Shown here: positions 17,814 through 26,277 of the stretch, one piece after another | How positions within the stretch are numbered: position 1 is the first letter of the stretch | Layout: the number at the start of each line of letters is the position of its first letter | Source: VRUE01 sp963737575 | GTDB taxonomy: Bacteria > Actinomycetota > Thermoleophilia > Solirubrobacterales > 70-9 | Reading direction: 5' to 3' | Length of the DNA stretch: 64,000 nucleotides | Assembly: GCA_963737575.1 (NCBI GenBank) | Contig: CAVTTJ010000003.1 | Coordinates: forward strand, 212,338-276,337 | Notes under the pieces: generated by a model | The model's database searches: none | Told to the model about the DNA's origin: nothing | Seen by the model: the letters and a program-made list of their open reading frames with translations, nothing else | Position numbers and translations under genes: made by a program

Positions 17814-20800
17814 CCCCGGTGCCTTCTGACCTTCTGGGCATGGCGACGCCGCTGCGCCTGCCTACGCTGCTCACGGGCCCGACGGGCGCGGTTCGCCTTA
17901 CGCTTCTGCTTCTTCTCGCTGACCGTATTCCCGCCGGAGCCGAGTTCGACTTCGCTGACGATTTGAGACTGGGAAGGCGCGCCGGCCGTGGGCGCATGGC
18001 ACTCGTCGGCGGCGATGCACGGCGTCTGCGCCGTCGGAGCCGCGATTCCACCGCCGACCCGAGCGTCATAGAACTTGAGGAACGGACCGTTGTGGTCTTG
18101 GGACACGAGCGTGTCATATGTCGAGAAGTAAGCGTTCACGCCGTCGGCGCTGACGCCTGAGAATCCAGAACGTAGTCGCCGTTCCGGCCCGCGGCCGTCA
18201 TGTTCGCCGGTCCCCGCGCTGATCAGCTGCGGCCGGTTCTCTGTGAACTCGTAGACGTCGCGGACATTGTCGGTGTCCTGGGGGACAAGCGCTTCGCTGG
18301 TTGCCCAGAATGTGCGGCCGTCGTCCGACATGAAGAGGCCGTTCATGCTTGCCTCCAAGTCCGTGGTCGCAGCATCCCCGCTCGGGTTGCATGACACGCA
18401 GATGAGTCGGTCTGTGGCCGGTTCCCACGTGTACATCTCGTTGTGGCCGGCGCTTTCATAAGAGGTCAGCTTTGCCGTCGTAACAAGGGCGATGTGCTCC
18501 CCATCGGGGGAGACCTGGATCCTGTTCACCGACCCGCTGCCGTCAGCCTTAAGAGTGATAACGAAGTGGACCGCGCCTTGCCTGTATACGTATAGGTTTT
18601 GTGCACCCTCCAGCCCGTTTTCAGAGCCGTCAAGCAGCTCGGGCGAGTAGAAGTAGACGTCCCCGCTATCGGCCGCGATCGCGTTGTCGGTTTCCAGTTC
18701 TCCCTTAACAGCCACCGCGTTGCATTTCGCTGTCCACGGTGCGGCGCAGGAATCAGAATTCCCCGCCCCGTCGATACCTGTGGAAATCCGCGTGATCGAG
18801 TCGGTCGACTCGGTCCACATGTAAAGATCATTGCTGGCGTCGGTGTCATCGGAGGTAAGCTGTTCGAAGGACGAAAAGAAGACTTTCGAGCCGTTGCGTG
18901 TCATGCCGACGTATTCGACGGCGTGGCCTTCTGAGACTTCGTAGGTGATTGCATCGTTGACGCGCATGTAGAGGCGGCCGCGCAAGGATCCTGGAGAGCT
19001 TGTTGTCGACATTGCGATGTGGGATCCGTCGGTCGAAAGTGACGGGTTGCTCTGAATCTCTCCGCGGAATCCTGGGATTGGCGGAAGGAATTTGATTGCC
19101 TCTTCCGTACTGCTGTAGTTGCCGGGCTCCTGCTTGATGTCTTCGCCGTTGGCTGTCTTCGAGAGCAGGGTGATCGTGTGGGTAGTTGTGTCGAAGTCAT
19201 ACGCCGATCCCGGTGCCACGGTCAGGCCCTGTTCAGCGGGATCGAAGTCGATGTTGTTCGAGGAGAACGCCATATGGCTGAAGTCGGGGGATGTTTGGAA
19301 GGCGCCGATCTGGTTTTCGCCTTCGCCCCCCGGAATCTGGTCGGGGGGGGCAGGCCAGCGACCGAGGGGGTTGTTTTCGAAGTCCCAAGCAAACGGAATA
19401 GGTGAAGAGGGCCCCGTGAAGCCCCCCATGAAGTCGAGGAATTTGCTCAGGTCGTTGCTGCCGATCAAGATGCTTGCCGACATCGCTTCGTAGCCCCTGA
19501 TCCCGACGTATTTGGTGGTCCAGCCCCGTGGGGTTCGGGTCGAGACATAGACGTCGAAGCTGTTGTTGAGGGTGTCGAAGCCCGAGATCGCGCCCCAGAA
19601 GCCGTCAAAAGCGAACCGGGCGGGACCGGTCGCGTATGACGCGGGTGGGGCCGGCACGGGCGCTGTGAGAACGACGTTCCCCGTCTCAGACGGGGAGACC
19701 AACTCGTATGCGCGACAGTCGGGGAGGAAGTCGCTGCCCGTCTGTTGGCGAAGTGCGGAGTTCGGGCAAGTCGGCGGGAAGAAGTTGAAAGTCTGATCTC
19801 CGGTCACAGTCGTGCCCCACTGGTTTTCGGCGACGACTCGGAAGTGATAGGTGATTCCTTCGAGTCCTTCGAGATGGACTGTTACCCCTTCGGTGCTGTT
19901 CCCTGCCGAGAGCGTCGCGTCCGGAATCGGCGCACCCGCGCCGTAGTCCATTGTCGGACCGTATTCGACGTGATACTTCGTTGCGAATCCCTTCGGATTG
20001 ATCCGTGCTTCGATATCGGCCGAGGTGGCCGTCACATGCGAGCTCCGGAAGGACTCGATCGCCGGCAGTTCGAAGGTCTTGAATTCCTGGTCGTTGGCTT
20101 TGGAAACCCCGATGCTGTTTTCGGCGACAACCCGGTAGTGATAGGTGACACCTGGTGTCAAATCAGTCAGATGAGCTGAGATGTTCGTCAGGGTTGTGGT
20201 CGTCCCGGCGTCTTCACCGGGGGGAAGCGCAGTCCGTTTCCCGTAGGCGGTCGTATGACCCCATTCAAAGTAGTAGTGCGTCTCTTCGTTGGTGCCTTCG
20301 AAGTCGGCGTTCAGCGTTGCCGATTCTTGCGTGACGTCAGTCGCCCCGTCGGTGTGGAGGCCTTTGACGTTGTGGGGAACAATCGTCTTGTCCCCGCCTC
20401 GACCGATCACGAACTGCACTCCGGTTCCGAGCACCAGACGGTAGTGGTAGGTTTCCTCGCCAATCAGCCCTGGCAGGTTTGCGTGAACCGATTGCACGCT
20501 GTTGATCGGCAGAGACTCAGCGCAGTCCTGTTTGCTTCCGTACAGGGGAGACGTGCCGAATTCGAAGTAGCATTCAGTGATTGGCCCGACACCATTTGGA
20601 TCGGCGATGCCGCTGACTTCGCTGTTGCCGATCGGTTCGCCGGTTGTTGCCCTGGGCGTCGTAATGCCGAGGTATTCCTTGATAACTCCGGAGTCGCCTT
20701 CCCCGACCGTGACAAACAGTGTGTCGGTGCCTTCGTCGACCGCGAGCCCTTTGCCCCCACCCCCGCCGAGGCTGATGCTTTCGATGAGCGACCCGGTGGT

Positions 20801-21613
20801 CGTATCGTAGGCTTTGACTTCGGAACCGCCACTGCCGACGTAGAGCTTGTGTTCCGCGCCGTTGATCGCCAGTCCTGGATTGTTGGTCCCCGCAACGGGG
20901 AATTCGACTTTGGTCGAGTATCCGCTTGCCGCGGTGAACTTGACTAAGGGTTCGGACCCACTGTACGGCGCCACGTAGAGGTCCGTCGTCGCCGGGTCGA
21001 CAACGAGCTTGCAGTACGAAAACCCAACCGGTATCGAGCCGTTGAAGCTCCCCGAGGGGGTGAATTTGGAGACAGCGTGTTCGCCGTAGTTACCGCCCCA
21101 GACTTCACCGCTGGCTGTGACCGTCACGCCGCAGGTTTCGCCACCGGCGTCTACTGCCCAGGGGGGCGCGAGGGCGGTACCGGTCGAGTCCCATCCGTAG
21201 ATGAGATGGCTGGACGGGACGGCATAGATGTCTCCTGCTGACGGCCCACCGCTGTTGTCGACTTCAATGTCGGGATCGCCGCAGCTGCTGCTGACCGCTT
21301 CGACCGGAAAGTTCCCGCCGAGGGGAGTGGCACTACCAGGCGAGACGGAGAGGCCATAGACCTTGCTATCGGAAAGAAGGTAGAGCCGCTGAGTTTCGCT
21401 CTGATAGGCGATCCGGCATCCGTTCCCGATCCCGGAGGACGCCACGCCTTCCTTCCCGTATTCGCCCGTGACAGCGACGTGTTCGCTGGCCGCGGCACTG
21501 GCGACCGAAAGGGCGAATGCCCCGACTACGACGGCGCAGCCGACAATCAAAGCGATGCGCCCGAGTGTCGTGCGCTGGCGCGCAATCCGATGTCCCAATT
21601 GAGCTTCTCTCAC
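17810..21613 (-). CDS. Giant secreted propeller/FN3-like protein, family B subtype 2
   Basis: First gene of the operon, about 1267 aa from the GTG at 21613 (GGGAG about 8 nt upstream); the frame also opens at a TTG at 21646. After a long N-terminal signal (IALIVGCAVVVGAFALSVA) comes an NHL-like propeller to about residue 330, then three fibronectin-III-like domains (CYFEFGTSPLYG, YYFEWGHTTAYG, YHVEYGPTMDYG with THLT.L.PGVTYHYRVVAEN-type strands). LPDCRAYELVSPSE opens the TolB-like region (GSHIAMSTT, GSKVFFSS, GEHIALVTT). The end has CVSCNPSG, CIAADECHAPT and an Arg/Gln/Lys tail with RRAREQRRQ. Paralogue of the gene at 43087. The 26-bp element lies about 80 bp upstream. Confidence 0.85.
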   Translation of the reverse strand: MREAQLGHRIARQRTTLGRIALIVGCAVVVGAFALSVASAAASEHVAVTGEYGKEGVASSGIGNGCRIAYQSETQRLYLLSDSKVYGLSVSPGSATPLGGNFPVEAVSSSCGDPDIEVDNSGGPSAGDIYAVPSSHLIYGWDSTGTALAPPWAVDAGGETCGVTVTASGEVWGGNYGEHAVSKFTPSGSFNGSIPVGFSYCKLVVDPATTDLYVAPYSGSEPLVKFTAASGYSTKVEFPVAGTNNPGLAINGAEHKLYVGSGGSEVKAYDTTTGSLIESISLGGGGGKGLAVDEGTDTLFVTVGEGDSGVIKEYLGITTPRATTGEPIGNSEVSGIADPNGVGPITECYFEFGTSPLYGSKQDCAESLPINSVQSVHANLPGLIGEETYHYRLVLGTGVQFVIGRGGDKTIVPHNVKGLHTDGATDVTQESATLNADFEGTNEETHYYFEWGHTTAYGKRTALPPGEDAGTTTTLTNISAHLTDLTPGVTYHYRVVAENSIGVSKANDQEFKTFELPAIESFRSSHVTATSADIEARINPKGFATKYHVEYGPTMDYGAGAPIPDATLSAGNSTEGVTVHLEGLEGITYHFRVVAENQWGTTVTGDQTFNFFPPTCPNSALRQQTGSDFLPDCRAYELVSPSETGNVVLTAPVPAPPASYATGPARFAFDGFWGAISGFDTLNNSFDVYVSTRTPRGWTTKYVGIRGYEAMSASILIGSNDLSKFLDFMGGFTGPSSPIPFAWDFENNPLGRWPAPPDQIPGGEGENQIGAFQTSPDFSHMAFSSNNIDFDPAEQGLTVAPGSAYDFDTTTHTITLLSKTANGEDIKQEPGNYSSTEEAIKFLPPIPGFRGEIQSNPSLSTDGSHIAMSTTSSPGSLRGRLYMRVNDAITYEVSEGHAVEYVGMTRNGSKVFFSSFEQLTSDDTDASNDLYMWTESTDSITRISTGIDGAGNSDSCAAPWTAKCNAVAVKGELETDNAIAADSGDVYFYSPELLDGSENGLEGAQNLYVYRQGAVHFVITLKADGSGSVNRIQVSPDGEHIALVTTAKLTSYESAGHNEMYTWEPATDRLICVSCNPSGDAATTDLEASMNGLFMSDDGRTFWATSEALVPQDTDNVRDVYEFTENRPQLISAGTGEHDGRGPERRLRSGFSGVSADGVNAYFSTYDTLVSQDHNGPFLKFYDARVGGGIAAPTAQTPCIAADECHAPTAGAPSQSQIVSEVELGSGGNTVSEKKQKRKANRARRAREQRRQAQRRRHAQKVRRHRG

Positions 21614-21691
21614 TCCATCTCTCCCGACCCTCCCGGTCGACCCCAACCCCGTTACGGGGTTCCTCGCCGATCCGGTTGGGTCGCATAAGAA

Positions 21692-21717
21692 GAACAGATA
21701 CGGACCGGAATGTCAAG
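21692..21717 (-). promoter_or_regulatory. 26-bp conserved promoter/operator element, copy 3
   Basis: Minus-strand TTGACA (21716-21711), then CGGTCCG, then CTGTTC; the core CGGACCG is a palindrome. It lies about 80 bp upstream of the B2-A2-B1-A1 operon and has the same internal spacing as the other three copies. Confidence 0.72.
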
Positions 21718-22140
21718 AGCGGGGTTGAAGGACGATTTGCCCAATTCGGGCTATTTGGCTCTACATCGGATATAGCGGGCCGTTTTTAGAGGAATCTACC
21801 ACGCCCTTTTAGTTCGTCTGTGTACCGTAAGGCCGCCAGGTGACGCTCCACCCACGGATTTGAGACCCAGCTGAAACGGTCATCAGTAGGATCCTCATTG
21901 GAACGCGGACGAGCCTTATGAACAAGGCTGTCCTTCGAGATGGCCACACAATTATTAGAAAGACTGAAGTTTTTTAGCGAGGTTAGGCAGCATGCTTTTT
22001 GTTAATGCATGAGCAGAGTAACGCCCAAGCCAAGTACATTTGCTGGACTGAGTCAGAGAGAATTGGGTCTTACCGCAACGCCGAGAGCCGCCCAAAGCCA
22101 TTTGAGCCACCTATAGGTACCCGGCTATGGTGGGTCCGCA
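21718..22140. other. Intergenic control region between A/B operon and double TetR
   Basis: A 423-bp divergent spacer, noticeably richer in A+T than the genes. It holds TGGCTCTAC at 21756-21764 and GTACCGTAA at 21823-21831, both also found upstream of copy 2 of the 26-bp element (6811-6819, 6860-6868). No coding sequence is supported. A promoter for the double TetR must lie here, but I cannot place it with confidence. Confidence 0.5.
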
Positions 22141-23436
22141 ATGGTGCGCACACCATGGGGGAATGCTGCAGACCTGAGGTCGATGAAGATGCGCCCCGGG
22201 CGTGGAAATACGCCCGAGGAGTCGGAGCGAAGCCAGCGCGAGCGGCTGTTCGGCGCAATGGTCGCGATCAGCTCGGAGCAGGGCTACGAGGCGACGAAAA
22301 TCGGCGACCTGGCGAAAATGGCCGGGGTCTCCAGGGCCGCGTTCTACGACCACTTCGCGAACAAGAAGGAGTGCCTGCTGGCCGCGGTCGAGGCGCTGGT
22401 CGAGCCTACGATCGCGGCAATCGAGCGCGCCGAGGATGCACCGACCGGCGAGGCCAGGGTCCACCAGGCCGTTGAAGCCTTCCTCGGGCTGATCGCCTCG
22501 CAGCCGGCGGCGTCGCGAATGGGCTTTATCGAGGTCTACGCGGCCGGCCCCGAGGGCGAAGCGACGGTCGAGAGGGCGCTCGACACCTTCGAACGGTTCG
22601 GCACCGAACAGCTGAACCAGATACCCGGGCGCAAGGGAACGCCGCCGCAGATGGTTCGTGCCCTGATCGGAGGCCTCCAGAAGGTGATCCACAAACGCCT
22701 CTACAGCGACGAAGCGGACCAGCTGCCCCGGCTGGCGAAGGACATCGCCGATTGGGGCCTCTCCTATCCTCCGCCCCCTGGCCCCCTCGAGGCGCTGCGC
22801 CGACGCGGCCGCAGGGCCCGGCCCTTCGCCGAGCGCCAGGCCATCGCCCACCCGCCGGAGCGGGTCCTCCGCGCGCTGGCGGCGATCGTCTCCGAAAAGG
22901 GCTACAAAGAGACCAAGGTGGCCGAGGTCGTGAAGCTGGCCGGCACATCGCAGCGGGTCTTCTACGGCCACTTCGAGAGCAAAGAAGAGGCCTTCCTCGC
23001 CGCCCTCGACAGCGGCTCGGCGCAGATGCTGGGGACCGTCCTGCCGGCCTTTCGCCGGGCACGGACCTGGGAGGAGTCGGTCCGGGGGGCCTATGAGGCG
23101 ATGTTCGCCTTCGGGATCGAAGAGCCCGAGTACACCCGGCTCGGCGCGGTCGACATGTACACGGTCGGCAAACGGGCGCTGCAGACCCGCGACAGGGTGA
23201 TGGAAGGGCTCGAGGTTCTGCTGATGCCGGGTTACGAGCGGGCCCCCGACACTCCGCCGATCGCGGCAGAGGCGATCGGCGGCGCGATCTACGCCCTTAT
23301 CCACGACCAGGTCAAGCGCAGCGGCCCGGAGACCCTCCCCGAACTGGCGCCGCTTGCCACCTACATGACCCTGGCGCCTTTCATCGGCGCCCAGGAGGCC
23401 TATGAACGGGCAACCGAGGCGCAGGAGAAATGGTGA
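22141..23436 (+). CDS. Tandem double TetR-family regulator
   Basis: 431 aa containing two complete TetR units in one chain. Unit 1 has its HTH at about 50-74 (GYEATKIGDLAKMAGVSRA, AFYDHFANKKE) and a ligand-binding domain to about 215. A Pro/Arg linker (YPPPPGPLEALRRRGRR) follows. Unit 2 has its HTH at about 254-279 (GYKETKVAEVVKLAGTSQR, VFYGHFESKEE) and ends with AIGGAIYAL and MTLAPFIG. Both HTHs look intact, so the protein could bind four half-sites as a dimer. The length equals that of the paralogue at 52387, and both start MV(R/Q)TPWG. An in-frame stop at 22114 fixes the start near 22141. Divergent from the A/B operon, which makes it the likely local regulator (inference). Confidence 0.9.
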   Translation: MVRTPWGNAADLRSMKMRPGRGNTPEESERSQRERLFGAMVAISSEQGYEATKIGDLAKMAGVSRAAFYDHFANKKECLLAAVEALVEPTIAAIERAEDAPTGEARVHQAVEAFLGLIASQPAASRMGFIEVYAAGPEGEATVERALDTFERFGTEQLNQIPGRKGTPPQMVRALIGGLQKVIHKRLYSDEADQLPRLAKDIADWGLSYPPPPGPLEALRRRGRRARPFAERQAIAHPPERVLRALAAIVSEKGYKETKVAEVVKLAGTSQRVFYGHFESKEEAFLAALDSGSAQMLGTVLPAFRRARTWEESVRGAYEAMFAFGIEEPEYTRLGAVDMYTVGKRALQTRDRVMEGLEVLLMPGYERAPDTPPIAAEAIGGAIYALIHDQVKRSGPETLPELAPLATYMTLAPFIGAQEAYERATEAQEKW

Positions 23437-23508
23437 GCGGCTGACGCCTCCCCCGCACCGCGGTAGCCTCGGCGGGCATCCGTTGAAAACTACTCGAGGA
23501 GGTTCCCG

Positions 23509-23802
23509 ATGTACGCACGAGTTGTCAGGTTCGAGGGCGCCGACGCCGATTCACTCGAGGAGACGGCGTCACGGATCCGAGGGGAAGCGGACTCCGGCCC
23601 GCCGTCTGGAGTCCCGGCGAAAGAGTTCCTGCTGTTGAACGACAAGGAGAACGGCCGCTCGCTCGCGGTAATGCTCTTCGAGACCGAGGACGATTACAAC
23701 CAGGGCGATCAGACGCTGAACTCGATGGACCCACCGGGCCCGGGGATGGGACAGCGTGTCTCGGTCGAGAAATACGAGGTGGGGGCGCAGCTCCAGGTCT
23801 GA
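23509..23802 (+). CDS. Small hypothetical protein, likely dimeric alpha/beta barrel
   Basis: 97 aa with no signal. MYARVVRFEGADADSLEETA at the start and SLAVMLFETEDDYNQGDQTLN in the middle resemble the ABM/ferredoxin-like dimeric barrel proteins found in many Actinobacteria, where they bind small ligands or act as monooxygenase-like enzymes. No catalytic residues can be assigned. A good ribosome site (GAGGAGG) precedes the ATG. It follows the double TetR by 72 bp and may be co-transcribed. Confidence 0.7.
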   Translation: MYARVVRFEGADADSLEETASRIRGEADSGPPSGVPAKEFLLLNDKENGRSLAVMLFETEDDYNQGDQTLNSMDPPGPGMGQRVSVEKYEVGAQLQV

Positions 23803-23890
23803 CTTCCACCTCCCGGTCGGGAGGCCCGGGGCTTTCGTGTAACGCTGAGAGCCGAGCCGGACATGTGTCGACGATGAAGCGGGAATCCTG

Positions 23891-24445
23891 GTGACGGGCG
23901 GCCTCGGACGCGAGCTTGCCGAGGCCCGCTTTTCCGACCTGTATCGCGAGCACGCGCGGGAGCTGCTCGGCTATGCCCTGCGCCGCAGTGCAGACCCCGA
24001 CGACGCGGCCGACGTCGTCGCCGAGACCTTCCTGGTCGCCTGGCGGCGGCTCGGCGATGTGCCGCTCGGCGGCGAGGCACGTCTCTGGCTCTACGGAACG
24101 GCACGCCGCGTCCTCGCCAATCACGGTCGAGGCGTGCGCCGCCGTGACCGTCTCACTGAGCGATTGCGAGCAGAGCTTCGGCGGCAGCTCCCAGCTCACC
24201 AGACGGAGAAGGGAAGCACCCTCGTCGAAGCGCTGGCCGGGCTGAGGGAGGCGGACAGGGAGCTCCTGATGTTGATCGGCTGGGAGGAGCTGACGCCCAC
24301 CGAGGCCGCGCGGGCGCTCGGCATCTCGCCGCGAGCCGCCCGCACCCGCCTGCACCGGGCCCGGCGCCGACTGCGTGACCGGCTCGTCGAGCAGCCCTCG
24401 GGCAACTTCCGCAACCCAGAGATCGAAGTCGAGGAGGCACGATGA
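23891..24445 (+). CDS. RNA polymerase sigma factor, ECF-like (sigma-70 family)
   Basis: 184 aa from a GTG start. Region 2 lies at about 12-80 (FSDLYREHARELLGYALRRS, DAADVVAETFLVAWRRL, EARLWLYGTARRVL), and region 4 at about 112-165 (LREADRELLMLIGWEELT, AARALGISPRAARTRLHRARRRL). The two-domain layout and length fit an ECF sigma factor. The stop overlaps the ATG of the next gene (ATGA), a normal arrangement for a sigma/anti-sigma pair. It could control genes outside the window; I saw no convincing ECF autoregulatory site just upstream. Confidence 0.9.
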   Translation: MTGGLGRELAEARFSDLYREHARELLGYALRRSADPDDAADVVAETFLVAWRRLGDVPLGGEARLWLYGTARRVLANHGRGVRRRDRLTERLRAELRRQLPAHQTEKGSTLVEALAGLREADRELLMLIGWEELTPTEAARALGISPRAARTRLHRARRRLRDRLVEQPSGNFRNPEIEVEEAR

Positions 24446-25722
24446 GCAGCGAGGATCTCGACCGCGAGATGCACGCAGCCAACCCGGTCACGGAGCGGGC
24501 GCTGGCTGCGCTTGAGCTCGCCGCCGCAGAAAGGGAGCTTGGCGAGGCGTTGGTCGCCGAGACAGCGCTCGGCGGCGATCTTGTTGGTTCCGAGCGAGCC
24601 TCTCGGCGACGCCGCTCCGCCCTCGTCCTGCTCGCCGGCGCGACGGCGGTCGCCGCGGCTGCCGCCGTCTTCCTGCTCGCCGGGGGGGCTTCCTCGGGCG
24701 CGCCGGCGCCGGCGTACGGGGCCGAGCTCGTTCGATTCGCAGAATCGACGCCACTCCTGCTGCTCGAAGGTCCTGGTTGGCGCGTCCAAGACGTGTATGA
24801 GGCGGGACACGGTCGGTATGGGCCGCGCGGCAGCGGAGGTTCAGGCTCGATGGAATTCGTCACAGGCAAGCCGGTCCCCTACGAATCGGTCCGGGTCACA
24901 GGCAGCGAAGGGGCCGGCTGGCATGAGTCGGGAATGCTGCCCGCAGCGGTGCGCCAGCGCAAGGTCGAACTCTCCTGGCGCCACGGGTCGCTTAAGGAAA
25001 CGATCTCGTATGCCCATCGTGGCCCGCATCCTCACGGACAGCACTGGACCAGGTTGCCGCTCCTGAGCACGACCGCGGAGGTCGACACGCGGGCCGAGTT
25101 CTACGCCAATCAGGGCGGCCGCGGCAACCGGCAGATGACCGCCTACTGGTCAGAAGGCGGCTATTTGCTCGAACTGCGGGCCGCGGTCCCCGATCTGGCC
25201 GCCTTCGAAGAACGGCTCGGCTGGCTGAATCGGGTCGATTCACAAACCTGGCTCGACGCCATGCCGGCGAAGGTCGTCAAGGCCGCCGACCACGATGCGG
25301 CGGTCCGTGAAATGCTCAAGGGGATCCCGGTCCCCGACGGCTTCAGCGCCTCGCAGATCCCCGACGAAGGCGTCACCACCAACCGCTACCAGGTCGGCGC
25401 CTCCGTAACCGGCATCGTCTCCTGCCTCTGGTTCCGTCAATGGGGAGAAGCCCGCAGAGCCGGCGACGGCAAGGCCGCGGCAGAAGCCGAAAGGGCGATG
25501 GCCACCTCCAGGCATTGGCCGATCCTCCATCAGATGGCGAAGGAAGGCGCATATCCCGAAACGGTCTGGGAACTGGCCGCAGAGATGCCGGGCGGGTACC
25601 GGGAATATGCCGGGCACAGGTGGCGATTGCTGCCCCAGGCAGAAGCCCTGGGCTGCGCCCGCTGGGGCATTCCGGTCCTGCCCCGGAAGCAGCGGCTCCA
25701 GCGCGAACGCCGCAAACGCTAA
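24442..25722 (+). CDS. Membrane-anchored anti-sigma-like protein
   Basis: 426 aa. A cytoplasmic N-terminal part of about 55 residues (LAALELAAAERELGEALV) is followed by one membrane segment at about 56-82 (SALVLLAGATAVAAAAAVFL) and an extracytoplasmic domain of about 300 residues. The layout matches the actinobacterial CU044_5270-type proteins encoded next to ECF sigma factors. No HxxxCxxC zinc anti-sigma motif is visible, so anti-sigma activity is inferred from position and topology. Translationally coupled to the sigma gene by a 4-bp overlap. The C-terminus is basic (KQRLQRERRKR). Confidence 0.75.
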   Translation: MSSEDLDREMHAANPVTERALAALELAAAERELGEALVAETALGGDLVGSERASRRRRSALVLLAGATAVAAAAAVFLLAGGASSGAPAPAYGAELVRFAESTPLLLLEGPGWRVQDVYEAGHGRYGPRGSGGSGSMEFVTGKPVPYESVRVTGSEGAGWHESGMLPAAVRQRKVELSWRHGSLKETISYAHRGPHPHGQHWTRLPLLSTTAEVDTRAEFYANQGGRGNRQMTAYWSEGGYLLELRAAVPDLAAFEERLGWLNRVDSQTWLDAMPAKVVKAADHDAAVREMLKGIPVPDGFSASQIPDEGVTTNRYQVGASVTGIVSCLWFRQWGEARRAGDGKAAAEAERAMATSRHWPILHQMAKEGAYPETVWELAAEMPGGYREYAGHRWRLLPQAEALGCARWGIPVLPRKQRLQRERRKR

Positions 25723-25739
25723 CGCTTCAGCGCCGACGA

Positions 25740-25990
25740 TCAGTGATGAAGCGAAGCCGCTAGAAGGGCGCCGTGGAGCAGCTCGAAGCCTTGCTCCTGC
25801 AACTCCGCGGCGGCCGCGCCGACGGCCTCGGCGTCGGCGACTCGAACTCGACCGACATCTGCGGGACCGGGCGGCCGGCGGGCCACTCGGGTGTGCCGAA
25901 GCAGGCCTCCGCAGCTTGCGAGAGCGGCCACACAGCGAAGTGCTTGACGCCCTCGATCTCCTCGCTGTGGAAGTCGGTGGCGGGGCTAGG
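25740..25990 (-). pseudogene. Glyoxalase/VOC-family remnant with frameshift
   Basis: The minus strand carries a recognisable piece of a vicinal-oxygen-chelate protein: FHSEEIEGVKHFAVWPLSQ, AAEACFGTPEWPAGRPVPQ and SVEFE in one frame. It continues as VADAEAVGAAAAELQEQGF, ELLHG in another. The frame changes at about 25852, where one base appears lost. The N-terminal metal-binding half and the usual PWGQ C-terminal segment are missing, and the reading ends ALLAASLHH. No functional product is expected. Confidence 0.65.
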
Positions 25991-26277
25991 TGATCTGGGG
26001 GCCCGCCGCCAAAGCCCCACACAACGGTTTTTAGGTTGATCCAAGTGGTCCAAATTGGGATGAACGGCAGCCGGCAAAAGCCGTGGTGTAGCCAAGGAAC
26101 CAATGCGCCTACCCAATTCTGGCCGAGAAACGCGCAATTTTATCTACATTTCCAGCAAACACTCTGGTAGGTTCGCGCACAGAGTTAGCCACCCATGATC
26201 CAGCGGCTCGGGGAGGAGATCGCGGTGGGATTTGAGGTTGAAGCGATCAAAAAACCGAGTCACAATGGAGGAACAAC
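25991..26277. other. Intergenic leader of the surface-protein cluster
   Basis: About 290 bp with A+T-rich patches and no supported ORF. GGAGGAAC just before 26278 is a strong ribosome site for the next gene. A promoter is expected here but was not identified. Confidence 0.4.

Noticed and set aside
21692..21717. 26-bp element read as a plus-strand ECF promoter (GAAC-N16-GTC)
   Set aside because: Two of the four copies have no plus-strand gene downstream, whereas all four have a minus-strand gene in position.
26036..26066. Possible fifth copy of the 26-bp element (TTGATC then GGTCC)
   Set aside because: Spacing differs by one base and the GTTC end is missing; too weak to claim.
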